Assembly: GCF_000247695.1 (NCBI RefSeq)
Contig: NW_004624751.1
Coordinates: forward strand, 22,512,084-22,576,083
Source: Heterocephalus glaber
Lineage: Eukaryota; Chordata; Mammalia; Rodentia; Bathyergidae
Direction of reading: 5' to 3'
Length of the DNA stretch: 64,000 nucleotides
Made by a program: the position numbers and the translations under genes. This document shows, piece by piece, positions 21,917 to 32,539 of this stretch; positions within the stretch are counted from its first letter, which is position 1; each line of letters starts with the position of its first letter. The notes below the pieces were generated by a model. The model did not search any database. It saw only the letters and a list, made by a program, of their open reading frames with translations, and was not told where the DNA came from.

Positions 21917-21997
21917 GGATAGCTATCTATCTTTTCCTTTTTTCCCCTTTTCTGATAAAGTGTCCAACAAAGTGTCTTCCTTTTCTTAAACTTTATA

Positions 21998-22140
21998 CAG
22001 TTAAGTTCCTGACTTATGAACATTTGAATTGCGAACTTTCACAGATATCCGGTGTATGGATCACTTTGTTGGATATGAATGAATCTGACTTACAAACGTT
22101 CTCCTGGAACAGCACTTGTTTGTAAGTTGAGGACTTACTA
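21998..22140. mobile_element. Pogo/Tigger-type inverted-repeat MITE
   Basis: 143 bp with about 24-bp terminal inverted repeats: left 'cagttaagttcctgacttat' and right, reversed, 'tagtaagtcctcaacttaca'. Flanked by TA on both sides (21996-21997 and 22141-22142), the pogo-class target. No coding capacity. Confidence 0.75.
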
Positions 22141-24318
22141 TATTTTTAGTTTGTTACTGATGTAAGTATATAATCCTGGTGTAAAGCTCATACAGGGAGA
22201 AAGGCAATGTTCAGTCAGGAAGCAAAGAAAGGAAATGAGATTGGCAAAAGGAAAGGAAGAAAAAAAATAAGGGAGGAAAGAGAGGACGAGAAAGAAAAGG
22301 AAGAGAAAAAAATCAATAGTTCTGAAGTTTATCACCCTCCACCTCTTTCTTCCACTGCTGATAATGTCTTTTGTAAGCAAACGCAATCAATAATAAATAC
22401 TACCTCCAAATTCTTGAAGATGCCTTGAGAATGATTAAGGTAATAGATATATACTTAAGTACACTGAATTCCTGGTCTGAGTTGAATCTAAAGCCTTTTC
22501 TGCCTCACTCTTTCCTTTTGATTGATTTAAAACAAGAATAAAAGAACTTATCATCTCTGGTTTTAGTGTGTGAATACTGTTTGGCATGCCCTATCATTTG
22601 CCCAGCAATAATCATAAACAGTGTGGTTTAGTGTGGTTTTTAGAGCAATGTCTGGCAGTCATAAAGCCAATGCATTGTTAAATCAGAACAATAAGTACAT
22701 TAATCTCCTGAATAAATTAGGATTAGACCCAGTATTCTAGATGGACAAGAACTAACAGGATATGGATTGTAGTTGGCTTGGAAAGAAGTGCCTAAAAATT
22801 AATCTTCAACTGACAAAAGGAAGGTAGATTCCACCTGTCTTTCTTTTTCAGTACTCCAGTGTCACTGTGAGATTTTAACAAGACATGTTTGCAATCATGA
22901 CTTTATTAGCCTTCCAAAAGTTCAAGATTGCCCGGAAGAGATATTATTTACAATAAAATATTAATAATATACTGTGCAAGGAAACAAATGCAAAATAAGC
23001 CAGTAAACCCAGTCAAGACTAATTATCAAAATCAAGTTGCAAGACTCTTCCACACAGGAGTTTTCCTTGAGCCCCTAGAGCCCGGAAGGATCATCCTGTT
23101 GCTCTACTGGCAGATGCAGACAAAGAACTGGCAATGTTGTGTCTTGTCATCACAATGCTTCTTTCTGTTAAATGGCTTAAAATGTTTGACAAGTGCATTA
23201 CAAAGCTATCCAAGGAAATGCTTCTCTTCCAGGGATTAGATTCTTGAAGCCAACCATTAACACTGGCCTTTGTCAGTAAGCAAAAGACAGCTTCTTACAT
23301 ACACTTACAGAGAGACTAGGCTCTTTAGGACCCTCTAAAGAGAACACTAAGTACTTTGTTATTGCTTCTTCATACATGGTTAATGGAGGTTTAACTGAGG
23401 GGAAGGGGGGCTTTCCTCAACCCCAGAAATTTGGCATTTAAGCTTTGTGCAATTATTTCCTGTCTTTTAGTATGTTAAGACAGTAGCCTAATCGGACCAC
23501 AAAGAAATTAATGGTTTGATTTCTAATTAAACAGAAAGAAGTCATATAACAAATGGGTTGTTTTGTTGTTGTTATTGTTGTTGTTAAGTACGTATACCTA
23601 CCAAAGAGCCTTTGGCCAAATTACTGCAGAAAAAGCAAATACTCAAAGCTACAGAAAATGGGAATTTGGCTCTAGTTGAATATTTCTCCACATAATAGGG
23701 CAATGCCACAAGCATGGATTCTTAGACCAACTTTCTTTTTCTTTGAGTAATTTATTACCATGGGTGGCTTGACTCCTTCACTTGGTTTGCAATTTATTTT
23801 CATGCAGTCTTGTTTCTAATTAAAAATTAACCCTCTCTATCATAATTTGCTCATGCTGTCAGATTTCTTCATTCTTTTCTTTCATTTCCTGTTACAGTTT
23901 CCAGCACCTATTATCTGCACAAAGAAACAATAGCTCATCATGGTCCTCAAAAACTATTTCCCCTTGAGAGGGACACAGTTTCATATCATCTGGAAGTCAG
24001 TTACTTGTCCTAAAATATTTTTTCTCATATTCAAATATAAAAACAGAATAAACTACAGTTTCTCTCTCTCTAAATCATATGGTCTATTATTGCCCTTCAT
24101 TTTAACCTGAGAGCATATTATATAAAGAGTATGATACAAGACACAAAATAATTAAATAATGCCCCCAACCTTGAAACCATGGAGAACTTTAGCACTAGAT
24201 CTCTTGGCTAACACAAGAGGGATTTATATGTGGTCATTAATTGAAAGAGTCATTTAATGTAGGAAATACATGCATACATACATACAAATACAATACATTG
24301 TGTTTACCTTAATATTGT
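22141..24318. other. Unassigned, unique-looking sequence
   Basis: The longest stretch without a recognised transposon in the left half. A purine-rich run (about 22207-22310) produces the lysine/glutamate-rich 73-codon ORF, a composition artefact. (GTT)n lies at about 23563-23585. The ORF 22928-23239 has no domain. Confidence 0.5.
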
Positions 24319-24323
24319 ACAAT

Positions 24324-24419
24324 TGTTACTAGATTGTGGATCCAGGGGGAATTCTACCCTGGTTCTTGGTGTGCTGAACAATGAATCAGACAAGACATGA
24401 AAAAGTAGCAGGGATTCAG
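24324..24419 (-). mobile_element. 3' LTR remnant of the ERV
   Basis: Plus-strand 'tgttactagattgtgg', 'ggaattct...ccctggttcttgg' and 'gtgctgaacaatgaatcaga' parallel the start of the 27670 LTR ('tgttaccagatggtgg', 'ttttggtgttctgaatgaag'). Only about 95 of about 500 bp remain before pol-like sequence begins. Confidence 0.8.
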
Positions 24420-24429
24420 TCCCTAGACA

Positions 24430-25190
24430 GTTGTAATTCCCCAGGTACAAGAATGTAACCCATGTATGATATTCTCTGAAAGGATATCTAAGCCTCTCCC
24501 TTTGAGACTTTATGTCCCTTTTTAGCTAGAAATTTGAGGGTTTGGATGGCATAATGGTTGGCCGCAGATTAGAATATCATCTACATACACTAGGATGCTC
24601 CCCTGTTTAACCCCTAGGTTCCTTAAGTCCTATCCCAGTGCCTAAGCAAAAAGGTAGGCGCTATCTCTCAAGTTCTGTGGGGGAACTGTCCAAGTATATT
24701 GTTGTTTTTCCTTTGAGATGTATTTTCTCGTTCAAAGGCAAATAGGAACTGGGATTCTGGGACAGGAATAGAAAAAAAAGCATCTTTAAGTTCCAGACTG
24801 AGGACCAGTTTGTGTCTCCTGGGATTTGAAAGAGGCTTGTATATGGATCTGCCATGAGAGACTGGGTTGGGATTACAGCCTCATTAATATCTAATATTAA
24901 TATCTAATATTAATATCTAATATTCTCCTGAAGGTTTTACTACTGGGAGAATGAGAGTATTTCAAGAAGACTGACAAGGCTACAAAAGGCCATGCTTGAC
25001 AAGCCTGTCTAGGAGACACTGGAGGCTTTTATGGGCCTCTTTCTTGATTGGATATTGCTTTCAGTTGGGAAATTGGCTAGGCTCTTTTAGTTTTATAACT
25101 ACCAATATTGTTAAATTTGACTTCCTGGGTATTCCATTATATTATGCACCAGGATACACCTGCTGACTAATTAGGGAAGGCAAGTATAGC
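24430..25190 (-). pseudogene. pol: ERV reverse transcriptase, 5' part, decayed
   Basis: Frames on the minus strand carry RT landmarks. They include a QIPGDTNWSSVWNLK-type segment (near 24790-24840), the tryptophan and leucine-lysine context ahead of the first catalytic aspartate, and the catalytic YVDD tetrad encoded at 24587-24576. A 'YMGYIL' segment just before the LTR junction belongs to the palm/thumb boundary. Stops and frame shifts are frequent. In the first-aspartate segment the expected aspartate after LK is not present in the current frame (LKM). A 13-bp unit repeated three times at 24883-24921 disrupts the frame. The thumb end, RNase H and integrase are absent. Confidence 0.8.
24883..24921. 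repeat. 13-bp tandem repeat, three exact copies
   Basis: ATTAATATCTAAT occurs three times in a row inside the ERV reverse transcriptase relic, where only one copy would fit the coding pattern of the family. Confidence 0.9.
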
Positions 25191-25191
25191 C

Positions 25192-25560
25192 TCAATAAGT
25201 AAAATCTACTTCAGCTTTTACAGAATTGGAGAACTGCCCCCCAATTTTACTATTAAATCTCTTTCTACTAAGGGCGTGGTAGACGATTAAAAACTCGTGG
25301 TTAAACATCTGGCCTTTGAATGAACATGTCAAAACAAGAGTAAAGAAGCTCTTACTAGAGCTTCCCTCAACCCCAATTGTAGCTATAGATCTAGAGGAAG
25401 ATTTTCCAGTAAAGAAAATTAAAGCAGAGCAAGATGCCCCTGTATCCAAAAGTAATTGAATTTGATTACCCATGATGTCTAAGATCACCCTTGCAAGAGA
25501 CAGAGATGCTTGTGGACAGAGGCACTGTAGTTTGCTCCAGGTCCTTTCAGTCCCCTTCAT
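25192..25560 (-). pseudogene. pro: ERV aspartic protease, decayed
   Basis: The 122-residue open frame contains LLLDTGAS (residues 36-43), the retroviral aspartic protease active site with its catalytic aspartate at residue 39. A flap-like glycine-rich stretch follows (IATIGVEG, about 59-66) and then an 'FNHEFLIV' strand (about 86-93). In gammaretroviruses the enzyme cleaves Gag and Gag-Pol in the maturing particle. It lies between the gag zinc-knuckle relic and the RT relic in the expected order. The flanking domains are broken, and I treat it as non-functional although this frame is open. No host-gene features are seen. Confidence 0.85.
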
Positions 25561-25672
25561 CAGAATGCGAGGTGAGGGTTTTGGGTGGCCGATCCCCTCT
25601 CTGGGAGTGGGGACAGTTAATCCTTCAGTGCCATGAATCGGGCATCACAGCAGGGCCTGGCAGTCGCATGGT

Positions 25673-25714
25673 ATATTCATGTGCCTGGTGTCCAGTGTCC
25701 TTCCATTTATAACA
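25673..25714 (-). pseudogene. gag: Gag nucleocapsid zinc knuckle, two cysteines lost
   Basis: The 14-codon segment reads as a CX2CX4HX4C knuckle in spacing, but the second cysteine is tryptophan and the last is tyrosine; the first cysteine, the glycine and the histidine remain. It sits just upstream of the protease on the minus strand and is in a different reading frame from it now. The zinc-binding, RNA-packaging role would be lost. Confidence 0.75.
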
Positions 25715-25719
25715 GGACT

Positions 25720-27669
25720 CTTTCCTTCATTGTCCTTGGGTTTTCCCTTGGATGAACTGAGTGTAAATATCTTGCCATCTGAGGTCAAAATCAAGGGTCA
25801 AAATGTGACTTATCTGCAAACCTGCAAGGATCCTCTGAAAATTGATCTAAACATTCTTTGCATTGAAAAATGAACCTGGAATCGAGTAGTCTCTTCTACT
25901 TCTGGGACATCTCTTAGGCGTGGGATGAGCTCTGAGTGGGAAAAGTATGAAACTCCACTTCGAATAAGTCCTGTGGGGCTTAAAGCTGTCTGAGGAGCAT
26001 GAGAAAGGGACTGGGAGTACTGGGTCTCTCTGGGAGCTAGCCACTGATGGAGAATCTGAGTCACATGGACAGGAAGAGACTGATTCACTGGCCTGAGAAT
26101 TCTAAGGAGGAAGCTGAGGAAACCTCCCAGTGTGGTTTCTTTCATGAAACAGGTGGGGAAGATTCAAATCTCCCTGAAAGACAATCCCTGAGGAAGGGAT
26201 CATCAGTGGTAACACTCTCTTCTTCATGGCCCTCTTTACCATATCTCTTGGGTGATTGCAGAAGGATGGTTTCTGATAGAGCCATAAAAGCCTGAACATG
26301 ATGAATTTCATACCACTTTGCTTGCCTTTTGCAGAAAAAAATCTAATTGATAAATAGTATTGTAATTTAGACTGCCATTCTATAACTATCTCTTGCCATT
26401 GCCTAGTTTAGACTGGAGACAAACAGTATTGGTTTAGAAGATAAGTTTTTTTACAGATTGTCAGTCAAATTGTTTCCAATTTTTAAGGATACAGACAAAA
26501 TGGTGAGATCAGTAGGACCTACAGAGTATTTCCCATGGTGCTTCATGGGGCTATGAGGAGAAAGAAAAGACTGGCCTAGAGTCCCTCTGAGGGCATCTCT
26601 GCAAAAGGACAGAGATCTGGGGCATCCCCTAGAAACTCAAACTGCACTACCAGATGTATCTGGTGAAGCAAGTGGCACCAGTGCCCTTTTATTTTTCTTT
26701 GTCCTCTCCATAACCAGCAGCTTACTATGACTCCTTAGAAAGCAGGCTGGAGGCCCCTACTGGCTCTCTAATACTTGAGAAACAGTATTCCTCCTATTTA
26801 TCCCAATAGTATAAGATTTTGGTAATTATTTTTATTATTTCTAGGGCAGCAGAAATAGAAGCATATTCCTTAGCATTTTTAGTAAAAAGCCTTGAAAAGT
26901 TCCAAGTACAAAGATAGGGTCTGTTATCTATTGACTAAAATACTCCAGCTGTACTTCTGCAGACTCACAGCTGGCTGGGTTGACTTTCGTTGTCTGTTCC
27001 CTTTGTTCCACTAAGGCCCTCGGGAATTATCCAAATTTCTGTTAGAAGAAATCTTGAGGGGGATCTACCAGATTCAGAAGGAAAGAGGTGAGGAGGGCCA
27101 TATGTTCCCAAATAGTGGAGACCATAATTTTTATCTATAAGGATGATATTTGCTGTTGTCCCTGAGGACAGATGGGAAACATGAAGAAAGGTGAATTGGG
27201 ATGGCTCTCTGAGGTTTTGGGACACTGGGTCCTCAACCAAATGGCTCACTAAGAGTAGCTATAGATAAAAGGCTATCTAGGAAAAAAGCCTAAATGAGAC
27301 TTAAATCCTAGTGAGAACAAAGCACAGGGAGTTGGAGTAGGTAGCTAATCAATCAGGAGACCAGGTTACTGATAACTATCCCCCGAAAGGATGAGAAAGC
27401 TCTGTAAAGTATAGGGAAGAACAAATGTATGGGAGCAAAAGAGACATATAAACCTTTAGGTAGCACACACATGAAGTCTACATGGCACATATCTTTCTTG
27501 CATCCAGCAGACCCTAAAGGGTCGATTCCACCACCAGGTTAGCAGCAGGTGCTGTAGCAGCTTTTAACTGTCTGACTTGTGCTTGCTAACTGTGAGTGAC
27601 CAAAAATAAGAAACAGATAAGAGAAAAAATAACTTTCCTCAAAGGGATCTTGCCTCCATGCCAAGAAAA
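25720..27669 (-). pseudogene. gag: ERV gag and leader region, decayed
   Basis: Between the zinc knuckle and the 5' LTR. Open pieces of 111 residues (26145-25810) and 94 residues (27249-26965) on the minus strand are in the position of capsid and matrix but lack motifs I can name. Position in the provirus is the main evidence. A primer-binding site could not be assigned securely; 'tggaggcaagatccc' lies about 13 bases inside the LTR end. Confidence 0.6.
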
Positions 27670-28174
27670 TGTTACCAGATGGTGGGCCCAGTGGAATTCT
27701 TTCAGGTTTTTGGTGTTCTGAATGAAGAATTGGACCAGACAGACAAAAGGTAGCAGGGATGTATATTTAGTGAAGGTGGAAAAGAAGTACACTCAGCAGA
27801 GTGAGAGAAAGCTAGTGAATAGACTCACAGTGGCCATGAGGATAAGGGAAAAGGGTCTTCTGTATCTGGAATTCCTGGATTGACTTCTCCTTCATGCAGA
27901 TAAGGCATTGAGGTGATTGTTCTATCAAAAACCCACTTGGCCAGGCAAACTGTCCCATCAAAAACTTGTTTGATTTTCATGCTAGGTATAAATGAAGAAT
28001 TGAAAATAGCAGTTTTATGACTTATTCCATGTATAGTGCTCAGGTGCTACAGAGTCATCCTGGATCTCGTATTGTGCAAATTTGCCCTTGGTCACCATGA
28101 CTTTGACAGATTCCACCTAATTCTTTCATTTGTTTTGCCCCAGACCTAATCTCCTACCCTACAACTGTTTTCCA
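27670..28174 (-). mobile_element. 5' LTR of the ERV
   Basis: About 505 bp, plus-strand TGTTACCAG ... TTTTCCA, homologous along its length to the solo LTR at 20224-20718 in reverse orientation. Shared blocks include 'cacagtggccatgaggataa', 'ggtagcaggga', 'gaattggacc' and 'gcagataaggcattgaggt'/'tgccatatttgcatgaag'-like text. Confidence 0.85.
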
Positions 28175-28384
28175 ATCTTATGACATGGAACCAAGGTGTT
28201 TAATTTTTGAGTCTGAGTTTGCTAATTAGACTTATTCTCTGCATACTTCCCATGAAAACTTACTTATGACATCAGGGTTTTTTTTAAAATTCTTTTAAAT
28301 AAATCAAAAACTTACATGTCCTTACAATGAAAATTTAATGTAGAATTCTAAATTTTGAATTTTTTCCTAATGTTTTTACAAGTA

Positions 28385-28577
28385 CAGTGGTTCCTCAGTT
28401 CATGAACTTAATCATTTCTATGACTCTGGCCTCAGACCAAATTGGACAAGAACTGAGTCAAATTCAATGGTTAGGATCAATGTTGAACTTATGGGGAAAT
28501 TTGATTCAGTTCTCGTCCAATCTGGCTTGCAACCAGGATTGTGGAAAGAATTAAGTTCATGTACCAAAGAACTACTG
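28385..28577. mobile_element. Pogo/Tigger-type inverted-repeat MITE
   Basis: 193 bp with about 30-bp inverted ends: left 'cagtggttcctcagttcatg', right reversed 'cagtagttctttggtacatg', both running into 'aacttaat'. TA target duplication at 28383-28384 and 28578-28579. A second internal mirrored pair ('attggacaagaactgagtca' and 'gattcagttctcgtccaat') would extend the hairpin. Confidence 0.85.
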
Positions 28578-28756
28578 TAGCTCATGCAAAGTAATTTTTA
28601 AAAAATTTTTTCAATATAATTTTTAAAGTTACTCTCCTTTATAGTTTTAATATACTTACTTTCCACAGAATATCTCTTTTCACATTTTATCAGTTTATTT
28701 AATGAACTAATTGAAATTACAATAACAAGTACACCTGGAATAGTTTAAAGAACTTT

Positions 28757-28840
28757 TTTTTCCCCAGTGATGAGGATCAAACTGAGGGCCTCACATTTGC
28801 TAGACAAATGCTCTACCACTGAGCTACATCCCCAGTACTG
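28757..28840 (-). mobile_element. ID SINE, type 1
   Basis: Antisense: T-run, 'ccccagtgatgaggatcaaa', 'aaatgctctaccactgagct', 'acatccccagtact'. Confidence 0.85.
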
Positions 28841-28844
28841 TACA

Positions 28845-29685
28845 AATGACTCTCATTAGCACATAATTCAGCTGGTGGAAACAGAAGTGTATAGCAGAGA
28901 GTGGCCTGTTTGGTAGAGATGCTTAACCTGTCATGAGTAATGGTTACCATATTTTCTGAGATAACAGAGGTGGAGGTAACAGAGAGTGACAGATGGACTC
29001 CAAAGCCAAATAGAGTAAGTCCTCAAGTTGCGGATATGTTTTACACAAGATACTATGGTAAAAAAATGACTTGAATTTTCAGTTAAGACTTCTAATAAAA
29101 AGTGATTGTTTTGGAGAAGAATGTTTAAAATTTCCTTCGGCTCCCAGAGTATGCAGAAGAATCCTCACTGTGAGACAGGTAAGATAAAATAGCCACAGAG
29201 GAGGCATTTGGTTTGAGGCAGCCATTAGAATTTACAACAGTAAACAGTCATTCTTGCTACCCAAAAGTCTTCCAACTAGAATGATTTAGAATATACTGGA
29301 CAAAAACCACATTAGGCATAAGCAGTAGGTAACAAACGACAATAATTTTTGCATTGTAAAAACTCTTTACTCAAAGTGAATAAAAAAGGAATATGCAAAA
29401 CAGTCATCATCATACCTATTGTTAGATGACAACTACTTTTCCACTAAGACTGGAAACAAGGCAAAATGCCCATTCTCATCAGTTCTACTCAACTGTAAAC
29501 TAATGGTCTATAACTGAATACAATGGCTTCTCCTCTTGGCAAAGCACAAGCAGAAAAGAATGGAGAGATGTTTATTACTTGCAGCAATTAAGGAGAACCT
29601 TAGAGTTATTTGCAAAGGAGTACTTTCCCTCAAATAAAGAGAGTAAAGGCATTTTACTAGGAAACCCATATAAACTTTTTAATTT
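28845..29685. other. Unassigned sequence
   Basis: 'agtaagtcctcaagttgcgg' at about 29012-29031 looks like a single pogo-type terminal repeat (compare 22118-22140), without a visible partner. No gene. Confidence 0.4.
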
Positions 29686-29800
29686 TTTATTTTATTAGTA
29701 CATGTTTTCAGTTTATAATGATTACATTCACTGTGGAAGTTGATACATGTACATAACACATCTTAATTCTTTTTACATCCCCTCACTCCTCCCTGCATCT
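29686..29800 (-). mobile_element. Old L1 3' end
   Basis: Antisense 'ttattttattagtacatgtt', 'tataatgattacattcactg' and 'acataacacatcttaattct' match the tail at 2335-2420. Confidence 0.65.
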
Positions 29801-30007
29801 TTTGGGGAGTATAGGAAAGCACGTGGCAATGCAGAAGACCTAGAAAAGCCAAAATAGTTTTAAAAAGAAAGAATGATTAGTTGTAAAAATAAAATTGGCA
29901 TTATCCAACTTTATAGGGCTGCAATATATAAGGGGACAATAATAATAGGGTTGTACTAACATAAGGGTAGACATATAGACCAGAAGAACAAAATTGATGT
30001 CAGGGAT

Positions 30008-30165
30008 GATGACACATGCCTGTACCACCAGCAGCTCAGGGTGCTAAAGCAAGAGGATCTCAAATTCAGGCCTGGACAATTCAGTAAGATCCTATCTCAA
30101 AATAAAAAAGACTAGGAATGTTGCTAAGTGCAAATATCCTTGCTTCAATTCCCACAAAAAAAAAT
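30008..30165 (+). mobile_element. B1-dID SINE, diverged
   Basis: 'gatgacacatgcctgtacca', 'agcaagaggatctcaaattc' and 'agatcctatctcaaaataaa' (B1) precede a degraded ID part ('atgttgctaagtgca', 'cttcaattccc') and an A-run. Confidence 0.7.
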
Positions 30166-30179
30166 CAACTTATTTTTAA

Positions 30180-31110
30180 CAAAGATGTTAGGCAACTCAG
30201 TGGAAAAAAGGATAGTGTTTCCAACAAATGCTATTGAGACAACAGAATATCTATTTACTGAAAATGAGAAAAAGGGGGGAATGCATTTAGATTCTTAACA
30301 TACCCAGACACAAACATACACAAATTAACTCAAAATACAGCATAGATCTAAATTAACAACTAAGACTAAAATTTCTAGAAGAAGAGAAACTTTTGGAAGA
30401 GAAAAATCCTTGTGACCTTGGGTTAGACAAAAATTTCCTAGATATGACATCAAAAGCATGATAAGAAATAAATACATCATTAGCCAAGAGTAGTAGTACA
30501 TGCCTGTAATCCCAACATGCATAGGAAGTTAAAGCAGGAGGATCACAAGTTTAAGGCCAGCCTGGGACACATATCAAGACAAAACAAAAAGAATAAATTT
30601 TATTTCATCTAAATTTAAATATTTTGCTCTTCAAAAATGTAATACTAAGAAATTGAAAAGACAAGCCAGAGACTGGAAAAAATATTCACAAATCATATAT
30701 CTCATAAAGAAATTATTATCCAAAATACATTTAAAAACATAAATTAACAGTATTAAAAAAAAGACAACCCAATTTTTAAATAGGCAAATGTTTTGAATAG
30801 ATACTTCACTGAAAAGATACAAAACAAGGTGGATAAGGATATCAAAAATATTCAACATCATTAATCTTTGGGGAAACTTAGGTTAAAACCACAATAATTT
30901 ACCACTTCACAGATTAATGGCTGTAATCAAACCATAGAGGGCCACAAATGACAGTGAGGATGCAGAGAAACTGCACCATTTATACGTTCTTGATGCAATC
31001 ACTTTGGAAAACAATTTAGCAGTTTCTTAAAAAGTTAAAAAAAACACAAACTTACATTCAACCTAACAATTGCCAAAAGAAATTAACACAAATGTCCACA
31101 TGAGATCTCC
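30180..31110 (+). mobile_element. Old L1, ORF2 3' region
   Basis: Decayed sense L1 ORF2: the order 'aaatgctattgagacaac', 'aaaaatccttgtgacct', 'ttgaaaagacaagccagaga', 'tattcacaaatcatatat', 'tattcaacatcattaatctt', 'actttggaaaacaattta' follows the old L1 (L1M) pattern. No long frame survives. It is interrupted by the B1 at 30482-30600. Confidence 0.7.
30482..30600 (+). mobile_element. B1 SINE monomer
   Basis: 'acatgcctgtaatccc', 'aaagcaggaggatcacaag' and 'aaggccagcctgggacacat' with an A-rich end, inserted in old L1. Confidence 0.85.
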
Positions 31111-31209
31111 TCTTATGGAAGGCCAAATAATCCCATTTTATGGAATTAAATAACTTCATTTGAAAGTCCTATTTTACAGGAGATTTTATACCTCCTTTTG
31201 AAAAATTAA

Positions 31210-31330
31210 ATAGGATAATCCATTACTATCTCTGTTTATGAATAAAGAAACAGAATCAGAGAAGGGGTAAATGATTTTTCCAACAGGATTTGGACAGTAG
31301 ACATAACTAATGGAGCCAAAAGCCCAGCAG
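31210..31330 (-). repeat. MIR SINE fragment
   Basis: 'gaataaagaaacagaatcag' then 'agaaggggtaaatgattttt' parallel antisense MIR ('gatgaggaaactgaggc...agaggttaagtaacttg'). Confidence 0.5.
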
Positions 31331-32465
31331 ACTGACCTGAGAGTCCTGCTCCTAAAGTTCTGCACAAATTGTCTCCCAATGAAATATCCAGCCTGGACAC
31401 TTCATCTGAATTGTTTGGATTAACAATTTGACATTTGGAACATTTTCTGAATTTTTCTATATTCCTGAGAGTTTTCAACACCTGATATATTATTTAAGTC
31501 TGTGTGACATTGCTGGTCACAGGATGGTGGACCACAAAAATGGTAATTTTATATAGCTCAAGCTGTTATAACTTCATTAAATGGTTTCTGAAATAAGAGC
31601 CCATGCTCAGGCTTTTTAGATGTTAAATCTTTCCCATAAAGAAATTCATGCTTTATCTTCCCATCAATACCAATTTAAAAAGTGTTTGGCTTTTTAAACA
31701 ATGACTACACGTAGCTCGATCCTTTCAAATCTATTTTACTCACCGTTGCTGCCTATGTGACCTGCAATTTATTTATGTCTTGGCAGTTTTTCCTTTTCAT
31801 TTATCTTCATTAGTGTTTCTAATGACATGCACTTTGTCTGTTTTCATTCTTTCCAACAGAAATGCATGGGTGATGGAAGGCAAGGAAGACTACTACATTA
31901 ACAGTTTTTGCTTTTGATGACTTTGGATGACATTACTCAATCACCATTGTTTCTTGAAATGTTTATAAGCATAAAGCTACACATTTATTCTCTTAGCTCC
32001 AGATTTGTTTTTCTGAACTTCTAGACCACAGGAAGTAAACAAACCTTATGTTTTGTTATGCTCCTCCATAGATATATAGAGAAGAACTGTTCTGTGTTCT
32101 ATTATTAATAGACAGTTCAAAATTCTTCTCTAAATAAATAAAAAGAAGGTAAGTTTTTCTCTCAAATACCCTCATATTTTTGAAACAAGTTTTTCAATTT
32201 TTCATTTCATATTCCCATGACACTTCCCCAAACACCTAAGTATATGTATAAAAATCCCACTTTTAAAATACGCCATTTTTCCTTCTGGTTGCATGTTATC
32301 TGTTATTTGTTCACACTGAAATAATACAATATAAGCAAAGATTAAATATTGCTATCCAAACAGGATCCACACCACTACTCATCTCTCACTCAATATGTAG
32401 AGTCTTTCAAAATGGGTTCCATTATCTGACTTTGAGGGATCCTTCAAAATTCATCCCCCATTTTC
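31331..32465. other. Unassigned AT-rich sequence
   Basis: No ORF or repeat recognised. Confidence 0.45.
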
Positions 32466-32539
32466 CCTGTGGGACAGCCAGTTTAAGCTACCGTATTAGT
32501 TCTTTTGCCTAGTCTATGGTCCCCCTCCCTGCAGTCTCG

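Larger units (their letters stand above)
24324..28174 (-). mobile_element. Internally deleted gammaretrovirus-like ERV
   Basis: Order on the minus strand: 5' LTR (28174-27670), leader and gag region (about 27669-25600), protease (25560-25192), start of reverse transcriptase (about 25190-24430), then a direct jump into the last ~95 bp of the 3' LTR (24419-24324). RNase H, integrase and env are missing, so a deletion removed the 3' half of the provirus up to the LTR. All coding parts carry stops and frame changes. It cannot encode a functional virus. Flanking duplication is ambiguous: 'caat' occurs at 24320-24323 and at 28173-28176, but the latter overlaps the LTR end. Confidence 0.85.

Noticed and set aside
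22207..22428. Lysine/glutamate-rich 73-codon frame
   Set aside because: Produced by a purine-rich run; no conserved motif.
24883..24921. CRISPR-like direct repeats
   Set aside because: Contiguous 13-bp units with no spacers, in a mammalian ERV.
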